Below, one piece after another: positions 25,425 through 36,985 of a stretch of 64,000 bases of DNA. Both the position numbers and the translations under genes were made by a program. Source of the DNA: Beroe forskalii (lineage: Eukaryota; Ctenophora; Nuda; Beroida; Beroidae); assembly GCA_011033025.1 (NCBI GenBank), contig WFMF01000152.1, forward strand, positions 1 to 64,000, given 5' to 3'. Under the pieces are notes generated by a model. It was not told the origin of the DNA. It did no database searches and was given only the letters and a program-made list of their open reading frames with translations. Numbering within the stretch: position 1 is the stretch's first letter; the number at the start of each line of letters is the position of its first letter.

Positions 25425-25770
25425 CTAACCAGGGGCGTCGCGAAACGGTTTTAGCGCTTACCGCGCCGCGCACTCCGTGCGCGTAAGTGCGTAACCAGGG
25501 TCCTGGTTAGGGCAAATCGATGATGGACCTATCCGAAAACATGCCGCATCAGAGGTTTTTGGTTCAGTTTTCCATGTAAACTTGCCCTAACCAGGCCTCG
25601 CCTGCAGATTTTGCGTTGCCCTAACCAAGACCCTGGTTTTGCGTTGTCCTAACCAGGACCCTGGTTTCGCGCACAAAGTGCGCGGCGCGGCAAGCGTTCC
25701 CCTAACCAGGGGCGTCGCGAAACGTTGCTCTAACCAGATCCCTAGTTTTACGCGCGCGCCGCGCCTTGCT
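25425..25770. repeat. CCCTAACCAGGGnCCTGGTTT repeats
   Basis: Interspersed copies of CTAACCAGG...CCCTGGTT (self-complementary around AACCAGG/CCTGGTT) with CGCGCCGCGC tracts between them. Overlapping reading frames follow the repeat and show no family resemblance. Confidence 0.65.
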
Positions 25771-25919
25771 CCAAACCAGGGCTCTATTTCTGGCGAACAG
25801 TTGGTTGTTGGCACCAGTCCAGACTGGTGCCAAATGTCCGAAACGCCGCGCACTGCGAGTCCGATTCAGTAAAAAACCCTGGGCGTAACCGCCAATTCTT
25901 CGGCACTGGATGAGCTTGA

Positions 25920-28720
25920 GTAAACTAATGTTATGTACAGCAGTGTATTGTGCAGTGTATTGTGCTGTGTATTGTGCAGTGTATTGCTCCCAGTCCCTCT
26001 GTCTGCTGTCGAGCCATGTTTAAACATTAAATTGCTTTGTGAAAAGCATGTTTTCATCATATCAATATCAGTTTGCTCTTTCCTTACTTCTTCCTTACCT
26101 GTCATCAATCGAGATATCATTTTATCATGTCATTTATGAGTGGTCGAGTAACTCGGATTAATTCAACTCTTACTTTCATTCGACAGTTCTATCCTGCAAT
26201 TATTAATTGTGATATTATATCTTGTATGTTGATGCCTAACCCAAATTATAATGCTTCCTTGTCGAGCCATATTTACAGCGTGTTTTAATATTCAACTTAA
26301 AACATTAAATTGCTTTGTGATAAATAGTTCATGTTTTCATGCTATCAATATCAGCTTGCTCTTTCCTTGTACCTGTCATCAATCGAGACATCATCGTTTC
26401 ATGATCAGCTAACTGGCATGAAGTCAACCCTACTTTCATTGCCATCGGGAAGTTTTATTGCTGTGATATATGTAACATTTCTCGATGCCCTCTATGTATA
26501 ACCCAAATTATTACACGTCCTCTGTCGAGCCATATGTTCAAACTTTTAAACATTAAATTGCATTAATGTGTTTCATGCTATCAATATCAGTTTACTCTTT
26601 TCTTACCTACCATCATTCGAGATTTAATTTTATCTGCCATGTGTGAGTTATGAGTAGCTTTGATTAATTCAACCCTCATGACTTTCATTCAACTGTTTTA
26701 TCCTGTTATTATTTGTGATATCTTTACATGCACCAACCCAAAATGTTTAAACAATAAATTGCTCTGTTAAATAGTTACTAAGTTATATTGTGATGAGTAA
26801 CATGTTTTCTTGCTAATATGCATATTAGTTTGCCCTCTCCCACCATCAATTGAGATATCATTTTATCATGCCTTAATGTGATTGTGAGTAGCTGGGATTA
26901 ACTCAACTGTTTGTTATTTCTTGATGCCTTGTAGGCATAACTCAATTGATTATTACTCTATTTCACTTCCTCTGTCGAGCCATTGCTTTGTGATATTGTT
27001 ATGTGATAAATAATGTGCATTCATGCTATCCATATCAATATCAGTTTGCTCTTTCTTTACCAACCATCAATCGAGATATCATTTTATATGCCTTGTGGGC
27101 AACTAAGATTAGTTCAACCCTTTCTTCCAGTTTCATTATTTCTTGATGCCTATGCATAACCCAAATTATAACACTTCCTCTTAAACATTTAATTGCTTTG
27201 TATTGTGATGAATAACTTGATTTCATGCTATCAATATCAGTTTGCTCTTTTCTTACCTAACATCATTCGAGATGTAATTTTATTTGCCATGTGTGAGTTA
27301 TGCGTAGCTTTGATTAATTCAACCCTCATGACTTTCATTCAACTGTTTTATCCTGTTATTATTTGTGATATCTTACATGCACCAACCCAAATGTTTAAAC
27401 AATAAATTGCTCTGTTAAATAGTTACTAAGTTATATTGTGATGAGTAACATGTTTTCTTGCTGCTTGCTAATATGCATATTAGTTTGCCCTCTCCCACCA
27501 TCAATTGAGATATCATTTTATCATGCCTTAATGCGATTGTGAGTAGGTGTACTGGGATTAACTCAACTGTTTGTTATTTCTTGATGCCTTGTAGGCATAA
27601 CTCAATTGATTATTACTCTATTTCACTTCCTCTGTCGAGCCATTGCTTTGTGATATTCATATTGTTATGTGATAAATAATGTGCATTCATGCTATCCATA
27701 TCAATAACAGTTTGCTCTTTCTTTACCATCCATCCATCAATCGATCAGATATCATTTTATATGCCTTGTGGGCAACTAAGATTAATTCAACCCTTTCTTC
27801 CAGTTTCATTATTTCTTGATGCCTATGCATAACCCAAATTATAACACTTCCTCTTAAACATTTAATTGCTTTGTATTGTGATGAATAACTTGATTTCATG
27901 CTATCAATATCAGTTTGCTCTTCAAGATGTAATTTTATCTGCCATGTGTGAGTAGCTGGGATTAATTCAACCCTCATGAATTTCATTCAACTGTTTTATT
28001 CTGTTTTAGCCTATAATTTTTTATAGGCATTTGTGATATTTTGCTTGCACGACCCAAATTATGTTAAAACATTAAATTGCTCTGTTATATTGTGATGAAT
28101 TAGTGTTTTCATGCAGCTTGCTAACATATCAGTTTTCTCTGATCTCCTATACCATCAATCGAGATATTTTGTCATATAATTGTTATAATTGTTATAATTG
28201 TTATAATTGTTATAATTGTTATAATTGTTATAATTGTTATAATTGTTATAATTGTTATAATTGTTATAATTGTTATAATTGTTATAACGGGTCTGGGATT
28301 GACACAACTCTTTCTTTGATCGGATAATTTTATTGCTGTTGGTACTGTATTCTTTCTTGATGCCTTGTACTTGTCGATATGCATGGCCCTCTTTTGCACT
28401 TCCTCTGTCGAGCCATTGCTTTGTGATATTGTGATAAATATCGTTTTCATACTATCCATTATATACCTACTCATATAATTTTGCATATAAAATATATAAT
28501 AAATAAATATAAATTAGCAGTTTGCTCTTTCCTTTATACCAACAATCGTCAATCAATCGAGATATCATTTTATCATGCCCTGTGGGTAGCTGGAAATTGG
28601 GATTAATCCAACTCCTCCTTTCAGTTTCATTGGATAATTTTATTGTTGTGAAGGTGTTATTTCTTGATGCCATTATATGCATAACCCAAATTATTACTTT
28701 GCGTCTGTCGAGCCATGTTT
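25920..28720. repeat. 230-310 bp satellite, about 12 units
   Basis: Each unit contains, in order, CTTCCTCTGTCGAGCCAT, TAAACATTAAATTGCTTTGT, CATGCTATCAATATCAGTTT, GCTCTTTC, CATCAATCGAGATATCATTT, and GGGATTAATTCAACCC followed by TTTCATT. Unit boundaries drift through indels. A longer period of about 650 bp is visible between 26640-27240 and 27290-27900. The small recurring ORFs are repeat translation. Confidence 0.85.
28178..28287. repeat. (ATAATTGTT)n 9-bp tandem array
   Basis: About twelve nearly perfect copies of a 9-bp unit inside one satellite unit. Asn/Cys/Tyr and Ile/Thr/Ile repeat frames arise from it. Confidence 0.95.
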
Positions 28721-28724
28721 AAAC

Positions 28725-28815
28725 ATTTAAACATTGTACTTATTACAACATTGTACTTATTACTTATTACAACATTGTACTTATTACAACATTGTACTTA
28801 TTACAACACTACTTA
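28725..28815. repeat. CTTATTACAACATTGTA tandem repeat
   Basis: About five copies of a 17-bp unit, some shortened, at the junction between the satellite and the retrotransposon copy that follows. Confidence 0.85.
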
Positions 28816-29035
28816 TTACAATCAAATTTGAGGAACCCAAAGCCGAAAGTTTGATTTGATAACAGATTGTCTGTGTGCTGTCGGAATCATTCTGATTAGT
28901 ACACCGTCCTTCTGCAATTCTTGCTTGAAGTCTTGGTGGGAGTGCATCAGGAGCTGGTGTAAGTGTAGTGGTTTCAACCCTGCCCTCTCGTCCTCAAGTA
29001 TCATTTCAGGCACTGTTTAGAGAGTGCATCCCACC

Positions 29036-29617
29036 ATGGTTCTAGCCGAAGACAGTGACAACGAGACTGACATCAGTCACAACCTCACCCCTCGTCACTA
29101 CCTAACTCCAACTCCAGCCACTCCTCCACACACCTCAAAGCAATCCAATTTCTCGACTCCCCACTCAAGGAAAGGTAACCCTGTTTGTACTTCTCCAACT
29201 TTGATCAATGACTTTGGCATTTGTTCTGCTTGTGAAGATGATAATGCATTGGAAAAATGTGTGACATGTTTATTTTGTAACAAGAATTTTCATGCAATAT
29301 GCAGATTGGCAAATGGGGGCTCAGATAATGTGCTATGCAACAAAACATATCTTGAACATTTTTCCAAGCGATTAGAGAAAAAGGATTCATTTGGTGGTAC
29401 ATTCTGTTTTATTTGTGATCCATGCCTGACTGATCATGAGCACAAGCAAGCTGCATCTCTGCAGGCTCATGTTCATACACTGGAGCGGAAAATGGAATCC
29501 ATGGAAAACAATATCACTCAAATTAAGGATCTGATCGTCATGCAGGGAAATCAGACTGTTACACAACCCCAACCTGAGCCTATTACCCAGCCACAGGCTG
29601 AATTAACCCTTGAATAA
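29036..29617 (+). CDS. Retrotransposon ORF1, PHD-like finger and coiled coil
   Basis: Encodes 193 residues. ATG at 29036 is chosen over an in-frame GTG at 29024 because it sits in CCCACCATGG, an ideal Kozak context. The N-terminal 60 residues are Ser/Thr/Pro-rich. A C4HC3-type cluster follows: C63, C66, C75/C78, C81, H86, C89, C101, then C124, C127, C130, as in PHD fingers. A short heptad-like segment (about 141-170, LERKMESMENNITQIKDLI) predicts a coiled coil, and the tail is Gln/Pro-rich. It probably acts in RNP assembly or chromatin contact for the element. The frame is uninterrupted, unlike the next one. Confidence 0.72.
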   Translation: MVLAEDSDNETDISHNLTPRHYLTPTPATPPHTSKQSNFSTPHSRKGNPVCTSPTLINDFGICSACEDDNALEKCVTCLFCNKNFHAICRLANGGSDNVLCNKTYLEHFSKRLEKKDSFGGTFCFICDPCLTDHEHKQAASLQAHVHTLERKMESMENNITQIKDLIVMQGNQTVTQPQPEPITQPQAELTLE

Positions 29618-29670
29618 TAAGGAAGGACTTGAAAAAGTCAAATCTAAAAACACCCCTCATCTTGAAAAAT

Positions 29671-30465
29671 GAACTCCTCTGGTACTAATATGGATGATGC
29701 TGATTTGGAGAAAATAGTGACTGAAAACAAAATTCATGTTAATAAAAGCTACAAGAACAAGTCTGGTGAAAATGTGCTAGTTGTTGAAAAGCAGAGGACC
29801 GCAAAAAGCTGGCTAAAAGAATAGAGGAACTCCACCCTGAACACAAGGTTTTTCAGCCACCTGAGAGACTCCTACCATCTCTGTTGCTAACATCATTGAG
29901 AAAATTTCTCCTGATCAGCTCAAGGATAGACTACTGTCAATGCACGAGGAAATATCATCACTTGTAAGCAATGGATCAACCTTTGAAGTGTTATACATCA
30001 GGAGCAACGAAGTGGAACAGGTACCAGGCATGCATCAGGGTAAGCAACGAGATCAGAAAGTTCATTGAGCATCTTGGCAACAGGGTTTATATTGGAATGT
30101 ACAGTTGCAGTGTCTATGACCACTTATGTCAAACGATGTAACAACTGCCAGAAATTCCATCACTACCAGGACAAGTGCCAAGCAGCCAAACCAGTCTGTG
30201 CTAAGTGCTGGTGAGCACAAAACTAGTGACTGCAAATCCTGTAATAGAAACAGACTTTGTTCCAACCTGTATTAACTGCAAGAATGGCAAATCTTCATTT
30301 TCCAACACTCATGAGGCATCATCGCTTGAATGTCCGACCTATCAGGCTGCACAAGACAAGCTGAAGAAGTCAATAAGTTCTATAATTCAAAAACATGTAA
30401 AAACCTGCCACATCTCTGATCATAACAAGTGTGAGTTTGAAATGTCTCTCCTGGAATGTTAGGTC
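29671..30465 (+). pseudogene. Retrotransposon gag-like ORF with zinc knuckles, frameshifted
   Basis: Begins ATGAACTCCTCTGG about 50 bp after ORF1. After ~45 residues the frame shifts (near 29795), continues as EELHPEHKVFQPPERLL and is broken again several times. Near 30140-30235 it shows a CCHC knuckle (CNNCQKFHHYQDKC) and part of a second. The last open piece (30205-30462) ends EMSLLEC then stop. Copy B shows the same knuckles intact, so the breaks here are specific to this copy. Confidence 0.65.
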
Positions 30466-30500
30466 ATTAAACAACAAAGTTGATCCAGTCATGGAATATA

Positions 30501-33500
30501 TCCCTTTTCTTTTTTAGGTTTTTGGGAAAATAAAACCTTTTCAAGGTTTAAATTTTAAACAAACATTTTTTGGGGGAAATTTGGAAATTTTTGGGAAAAT
30601 ATAAAAATTTATTTTTAAAATTTTTTCCGGAAATGGAAAATTTGGAAAAAAAAACAAAAAAAAACCTACACTACTCGGAGGGTTTTCGGGGGGAAAAAAA
30701 AAAAAAAAAAAAGGGCACTTTTCAAGAAAATTTGGAAATATACCCTTTTTCACATTTTGGCCCGGGGGTTTTTGGGGCCCATTTTTTGGATGGTTTTTTA
30801 AATTTCCAAAAAAATTTAAATTTTTTTGGAAAAAGTTTTTAAAAACCCAAACCCCCCAAAAAAAAATTCCCCTAAAAATCCAAAATTTTCCCCAAAACCC
30901 TTTAAACCGTCCTTTTTGGTATGCCAAAAAAAAAAAAAAAAAAGGTCGCATTTTAAAAAAACCCATGGCTATACCCTTTTTTTCCATGATTTGCCCTGCT
31001 TTTTGGGCCATTTCAAGCCCGTCAAAAATTTTAAAAATTTTTAAATTTTGAAAAATTCTTGTAAATTTTGGGTTAACAACCCAACGGGGCCCCCGTTGAA
31101 AATTTGTTAAAAGGATCCTTTTAAAAACCTTTTGGTCGGAAGCCCCCCTAAAAAAGGTTTTGGAAAAAAAGGGTTTTTAAATTTTTGGGGCCCGGCCCGG
31201 GCGCGGAAAAACCCAGGAAATGATATCAAAAATTTTAAGAAACGGCCACCGGGGAAAATTTACCAACGGTTCCCCAAATTTAATCTCTCCCTTGAAAAAG
31301 GGTTTTCTTTTAAAAATAAACCACGAGGTGAAAAATGCATTTCCCCGGGGAAAACGCAAAAAAGTAAAAAAAGATCCCCGTTGACTTTTGGGGACGCCCC
31401 CCTAAAAAGCTGAAAATGGAAAAATCCCATTTAACCCGTTTCCATTACCTTCACACCCCCCCTTTTTTCATTTCGGTGAAAGGTGTAAATTTGGGTTAAA
31501 CTTTTTTGTAGGTACTAAAAGGTTTTTTTGTATTTTTAGTTTAGAATAAAGTTCCCGAATTCCCGAAGACTTTGTTTCAAGCCATTTGGACATGATCATT
31601 TCCAAAAAAAGAAATATTTCAAACATAATCAATTTTCAGGAGTAACAGTGGGAGCCCAGAGAAAAAACCCCCATTTCCTCCCATCAGAGAAAACCCCTTT
31701 CGGCGAAAAACCGGGATCTTAGCAATGGAGTTAAAATTTGAATTTGTATTCCGATAAAAGGTGAAACGCTGAAAATCGATTTTGTTTTTTAAACAGGGGT
31801 TCAATGCCCGGGAGATTGTTCCCTATAGAAAATTTTATTGATGTTTGGACCCTAAAATTTTGGCCATTTTGGCACTGTTTTTCCCCCCAAAAAACCCTTT
31901 TTTTACGTGCCCCTTTTTTGGACATCAAAAATTTTTGGGAGATCCGACCCAAATTTTTTTCTCAAATCACCCCAGACAGGGGAAATGCAAATTGACGTTA
32001 GAAAATTTGTGAAAAACCCAGAAACCTTTTTAAATTTTAAAAACTTTTCCCGGTTTAGTCATTCCGGCAAAAACGAGAAAAATTGCTTCCTCCTTAGGGT
32101 TTTTGCCCCCCTTTTTCCAGCAGTCCCGAAAATGAAAGAAACGGAAATTTTTTAAATTTTGGAAAAAGACCCCAGTTATTATCAGTACTTGTCAAACACT
32201 TTTAGCAAGATTAGCCTAAAAGATGGTTATTTAAATGTTCACCCGGATTTCCCCAATATTTTCGAAAACCCATTGTTAGGAAATTCATAATAAGAAACTG
32301 TGAGATGCACCGAGAAAACCCGGGGTTTTACGGTGTAAACCTTTTTGGGTGTCAAACCTTTTTGGGTGTAAATTTTTCATTTTTTTGGGTTTCAACCATC
32401 GAAAAATTTAATTTAAAGGCAAAAACTGCCGGCTGAAAAGAAATGTTAAAATGGTATGACGCCACCCGGTTTTTTCCCATGGGTCCCCTAAAAGGGGTGT
32501 AAAATTTTGTTTCCAAAATTTTGCCCTTTTCCAATTATCTTTTTTCTGTTTCGGGAAAATTTCCCTTTAATAAAAAGCTTTCCGGGGGTTTAAAAATTTT
32601 AATTTTTTGAGGGCTCAAATTGGGGGGCAGTTTTTGCTGCTTATACTTTTATAAATACATTTATGGGTTTAACCAACCCAAAAATGGTTGACCCCCAAAA
32701 AAGGGTTGGAAAAAAAATTTGACACCCAAAATGGTTGATTTTTAAAAATGGTTGATTACCCCTAAAAATGGTTGATGACACTCAAAATGGTTGTTGACCC
32801 CCAAAAGGGTTTGGGATGACACTCAAAAATGATTGATGACACCCCAAAATGGTTTATGAAAGAAAAAAATGGCTGAAAAGCCATAATACATAAATTTTCA
32901 AGTACCCAAGGAATCACAGCGGGAGGGTCATAAACCCAAATTTTTGGGTGTAAAACCTTTTTGGGTGTAAAACCTTTTTTGGGTGTAAAATTTTAAAAAA
33001 AACCCTTTTTTTGGGGTAAACCCTTTTTTGGGTGTAAACCTTTTTGGTTGTCAACCATCGTTTGTTTTATAAGAGTAAAAGGGCCAGAAAAACTGCCGGA
33101 AATTTCCCGGAAAAAAAGAATTTAAGATTTGTGCCCCAAGGAATGCTTTTGATATAAAAAAGGGGGAAATTTTTTCCCAGAAATAAAAACGATGAATTGA
33201 AAGGTCAATTTTTTGTTAAACACAAACTTGTTACACAAATTTTTTAAAAAAAAAGGGGGGGGGGGCCCCCCCTTTTTTTTTTTTTTTTTTTAAAAAAAAT
33301 TTTTTTTTGGGGGAAAAAAAAAAAAGGGAAAAAAACCCCCCCTTTTTTCCCCCTTTGGGGGGGGGTTTTTTTTTTTTTAAAAAAAACCCCAAAACAGGGT
33401 TTTTAGAAAAAAGGGAAAACCCCTTTTTAACCCCTTTTTCAATTTTTTAAAAAAAAATTTAAAAAAAATTTAAAAAAATGGGAAAAAATTTTTTAAAAAT

Positions 33501-34400
33501 TTTTTTTTCCCCTTTTTTTAAAAAATTTTAAAAAAGGGAAAAAAAAAAAGGGAAAAATTTTTTTTTTTGGATTAAAAAAAAAAAATTTTTTAAAAATTTT
33601 TTTTTAACCCCCTTTTTTAAAATTTTTAATTTCCCCTTTCCTTTGGGGAAAAACTTTCCCAACTCCTTTTTTTTTCCCAGGAAAAAAAAGGGAAAACCAA
33701 AACCCCCTTTTAAAAATTTAAAAAAAGGGGGGGCTTTTTTTAAAAAAAAAAAATTTTTAAGGGGCCCCCCCTTTTTAAAAAAAAATTAAAATTTTTTTAA
33801 AAAATTTTTTTTTTTGGCCCCCTTTTTTTTTATTGGGAAAAACCCTTTCCGGGGAAAAAGCTTTTTCCCCGGGGGAAAAACCCCCCCCTTTTTTTTCTCT
33901 TTTTAAAGGGGGGGGTTTTTTGGTTTTTTTTCCCCCCGGGCCCCAAAAAAAATTTAAAAAAGGGGGGAATTGGAAAAATTTTTCAATTAAAAAAACCCCC
34001 CCTTTTTTGGGGGCCCCCCGGGAAAAATTTTCAATTTTTTTCCCCCAAAAAAAAAAAAGGGAAAAGGGGGAAAAAAGGGGGTTTTTCCCCCCCCCTTTGG
34101 GTTTTTTACCCCTTTTGGGGGGTGGTTAATTTTTTTTTGGTTTTTTTAAAAAAATCCCTTTTTTAATTTTTTAAATTTTTTCCCCCTTTTTTTTTTTTTT
34201 TTTTTTTTCATTTGGGGGAAAAAAAACCCCCAAAAAAATTTTTTTTTTTTTCCCCCCAAAAAAAAGGGGGTTTTTATTAAAATTATTTTCCCCCAAAATT
34301 TTTTTTGGTTTTTGGTTTTTTTGGCCCAAATTTTTCAATTTTTTAAAATTAAAAATTTTTAAAGAAACTAGGGGAACTTTATTTATAAAAAATTTCCCTA
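30501..34400. other. Homopolymer-inflated, probably artefactual sequence
   Basis: Nearly every position lies in runs of 3-20 identical bases, worst at 33240-34340. Stretches are recognisable as distorted versions of normal sequence: 30920-31025 resembles the reverse complement of 37860-37990 (poly-A, GGTCGCATTTT, TTTGCCCTGCTTTTTGGGCC) with runs lengthened and other bases lost. This is what low-quality base calls or a poor gap fill produce. No gene should be called here; all open frames (Phe/Pro/Lys/Gly-rich) are by-products. Confidence 0.85.
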
Positions 34401-35344
34401 ATTAAAGGGGAATTCTCAGTTTTTTTTATTGCCTATTTTTCCAACTTTTATTAAATTGCGGAAGGAAACAACCCTTATTTCATGCCAAAAAACCCATAGG
34501 TTCATATTTTTTAAAAAATCATACCCATCCCCCGAAATTAAAATTTTTATCTTGGGCAATTTCTTTTTTTTTAACCCCATACTTTTAAAAAAAAAATTAA
34601 ATTGAACCATAATATTTTGTATTTTTGAGACCGCCCCCTTTGATCACAAAATTACCCAAATTGTTTTGGGATAAGTTTTATTTTTTGTTTGAGACCCATA
34701 GGAAAAAAAATCACAATAAAAAAATGATTAGAAAGGGACAAGCAGGGGCGGGGCCCCAAAGCAAACTTCAAGAAAAAAACTTGCCAAAATGAATGAGACC
34801 AGTTTAGAATATAATGACAAGCAGGGGTCTGGGGAGGCCCTGTAACAAAAACCCTGATAGAGGATATTTTTTTGTTGTTAGATAGAAAATTTTTGTTTTT
34901 TTTTTAATTTTGAGTTTTTCAAACATGGGGCTGTTTTTTTGGGTCCACGTTTTACAATATTTTTTTCATCTTCCAAGAAAAGAGATAATATTTTTTGGAA
35001 TTACAGTTGTATATCAAAACACACTCCTCAATACATGCTCCTTTTTAAGCCGAGTATCAATCAATTTATGACCCAAGGTGATGATAATCTTCGGATATAT
35101 TCGGTTAATTATTTCTCAAAATAAGAGAAACAATTAGCTGATTAAAATTAAGCTGCGTCTGGAAAAGAAATAGATCAAACTCGAAAGCGAAGATGATCCT
35201 CAGATTGGGATCATTTTTTGTGTGAGAAATTTGAAAACTTATCTTCGGTCTGAGCCTTATCTTCCCTATGGAGCTATGGGAATGAGATTGGACCAAATAT
35301 GAAGGGGTGCCACACGAAGTATTTTTACGTTGCGTTTCTCAGGC
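34401..35344. other. No gene; recovering sequence quality
   Basis: Homopolymer runs thin out towards 34900 and the sequence looks normal after that. No domain-bearing frame is seen. Confidence 0.45.
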
Positions 35345-35365
35345 ATTTTGTTCGACATTGTTTCA

Positions 35366-36349
35366 ATAACCACACATCAAGATGTGCGATGGGTTCACAA
35401 AGAGTGCCTGGCACAAATGTGAGTATCATTGGCAGATAAGATTGTTATCATGCTAATCGTACGCAGGTTTTACAGCAAAATCTTTAATCTTTTTAATTAT
35501 GACCTCAATGTACATTTTAAATATCTTTGAGTCTTGGTACATTGCATCGAAGATTCTATTATCCTATCTGGCAATGGTGGGCTGCAATGTACACTTAACT
35601 AACTAACTTGGTAAATTTTATCCGTTGAGTTGGAAGTGCCATCAGAGTTCCGACCACCGCGTTGGTGAGTGGTCTATCAGAGAGTTGGACCAGCTGCAGC
35701 TGTACCCAGCGAACGAAGGCTCGTCCGGTCTCAGAGAAACGTGTCGAAAGTTTCTGCAGCTTTCACATGGCTAGGTACCCTATTCCATAACTTAGGTCCT
35801 TGTACCGCAAGGATGAAATGTCACAGGAATTCGGGACTACATTGTGGATAATCTTCCATCGTCAGAATGACATATCTCTCCCTCTACGCTGCAGTGGCAC
35901 GAGCTTCCAATTGGGAGAGCCTTTCCCAATATATAAAATAGGTCAAAGAATTTGTATGAAATGAAGGTTTTTAAAACTTCATGTACAAAAAGTTTTTAAA
36001 ATAACCAGCATTTCATGCTTAAATTGGATTTGCTATGACAACTCATACAGCCCACCATTGCCAGAAAGGATAGCTAACAACCTTCGATGCAATTTACCAT
36101 GATATTTTAAAGGCATGTAGATGTCATAAGTAAACATTTTGTTATTTAGTTGCGCGCAATTTTCAAACCCAAGGAATTATTTTTTGCGTGCGTTCTAATT
36201 TTCAATACTACTTCTCCTCTTAAGTTACTCGCAACTCATGTAGTGATATGTACATGATGCAGAGGTACAGTCTCTGTACATGATGTTATTGATATCTGTT
36301 TGGCACACTATGTGGGCCCATCGCACATCCTGATGTGTGGTTTCTAATA
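35366..36349. mobile_element. Old inverted-repeat element containing a LINE tail
   Basis: The left side has ACCACACATCAAGATGTGCG then ATGGG, and TTGCATCGAAG...CTGGCAATGGTGGGCTG at 35540-35590. The right side carries the reverse complements at 36320-36349 and about 36050-36100. Outer and inner blocks pair in the right order with diverged sequence between, which fits decayed terminal inverted repeats of ~230-300 bp. The interior (35690-35930) holds a LINE fragment. No transposase is seen. Confidence 0.5.
35690..35930 (-). pseudogene. LINE reverse transcriptase C-terminal relic
   Basis: The minus strand reads NWKLVPLQRRGRDMSF, a stop, RWKIIHNVVP, then, after a frameshift, GPKLWNRVPSHVKAAETFDT. 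The W..L..RR...LxxFKxxHN..P pattern followed by KLWNxxP is typical of the C-terminal end of non-LTR reverse transcriptases. It differs from the 60.9-kb family (KLWNSLPLEVK), so it is a different or older element. At least one stop and one frameshift break it. Confidence 0.55.
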
Positions 36350-36889
36350 CGAATTGGAAAAACGCAGGCGAAACTTTACTGTTCTGCTATACTCCCTGAC
36401 TTAGGCTTTCTTAACATAGAAGAAGAAGGGGCTGAGTCGGGTACTACACAATTTACTGTCGGAACTACCGGTATGAGTATGACATCAAGCCGACCTAGGT
36501 GGATAGACTTCATGGTCAGAGCAGCTTTGAATTCGCTATACTACAACTTAACAATTGTGAAGGCAATCAAAATATCGTGAGCAATTCCTATTGGTGCCTT
36601 TGATATATTCTAAAGCCATGAAATTGCAAAAACTTTCGATGAGTATTTGTGATGTCACAGTTTTCTAACTTGTGTTATCTTTTCCTACATAGTTCCATAG
36701 CCTCCAGATCATACTTGCAATATAACTTCCAATTTTTGTATTTCAGAGTTTCAGTTTTCCTGGCAGCACTCAGTTTGGTGTCACTGCTGTTGGGTGTCCC
36801 GCAAGCTGCTGCAATGTCCCTGGCAGCACTCTCTTCGAGGTGTCATTTGTCACTGCCAAATGCTGCTCGGTGTCTGGTGTCCCCCGAAC
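36350..36889. other. No gene recognised
   Basis: Mixed sequence with degenerate GGTGTC/CTGGCAGCACTC repeats at 36760-36880, recalling the GGTGTC units at 3.8-4.6 kb. No supported gene. Confidence 0.4.
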
Positions 36890-36985
36890 TATAGTCTTAT
36901 GTTCTTGAATTATAGTCTGATGTCCGAACTATAGTCTGATGTCCGAACTATAGTCTGATTTTCGAACTATAGTCTGATGTCCGGT
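36890..36985. repeat. CGAACTATAGTCTGATGTC tandem repeat
   Basis: Five near-identical ~19-bp copies, one carrying a TTC variant. Confidence 0.9.

Larger units (their letters stand above)
28822..30500 (+). mobile_element. Non-LTR retrotransposon, copy A (5' part)
   Basis: Holds a PHD-like ORF1 (29036-29617), a broken gag-like frame with zinc knuckles (29671-30465) and the first residues of the endonuclease (SWNVRSLNNK, about 30450-30480). It breaks off at 30500, where artefact-like sequence begins. The zinc-knuckle and endonuclease-start regions match the minus-strand copy at 63640-64000 almost base for base, so both belong to one family. PHD domains are known in ORF1 proteins of CR1-like elements. 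The 5' boundary is approximate. Confidence 0.75.

Noticed and set aside
28178-28486. Asn/Cys/Tyr and Ile/Thr repeat proteins
   Set aside because: Translation of the 9-bp (ATAATTGTT)n array.
28822-29013. 63-codon minus-strand frame just before retrotransposon ORF1
   Set aside because: It lies in the probable 5' UTR of the element on the opposite strand, with no domain and no linked exon.
33833-34129. Gly/Phe/Pro-rich 98-codon frame and others in 30.5-34.4 kb
   Set aside because: They lie in homopolymer-inflated sequence that is probably artefactual.
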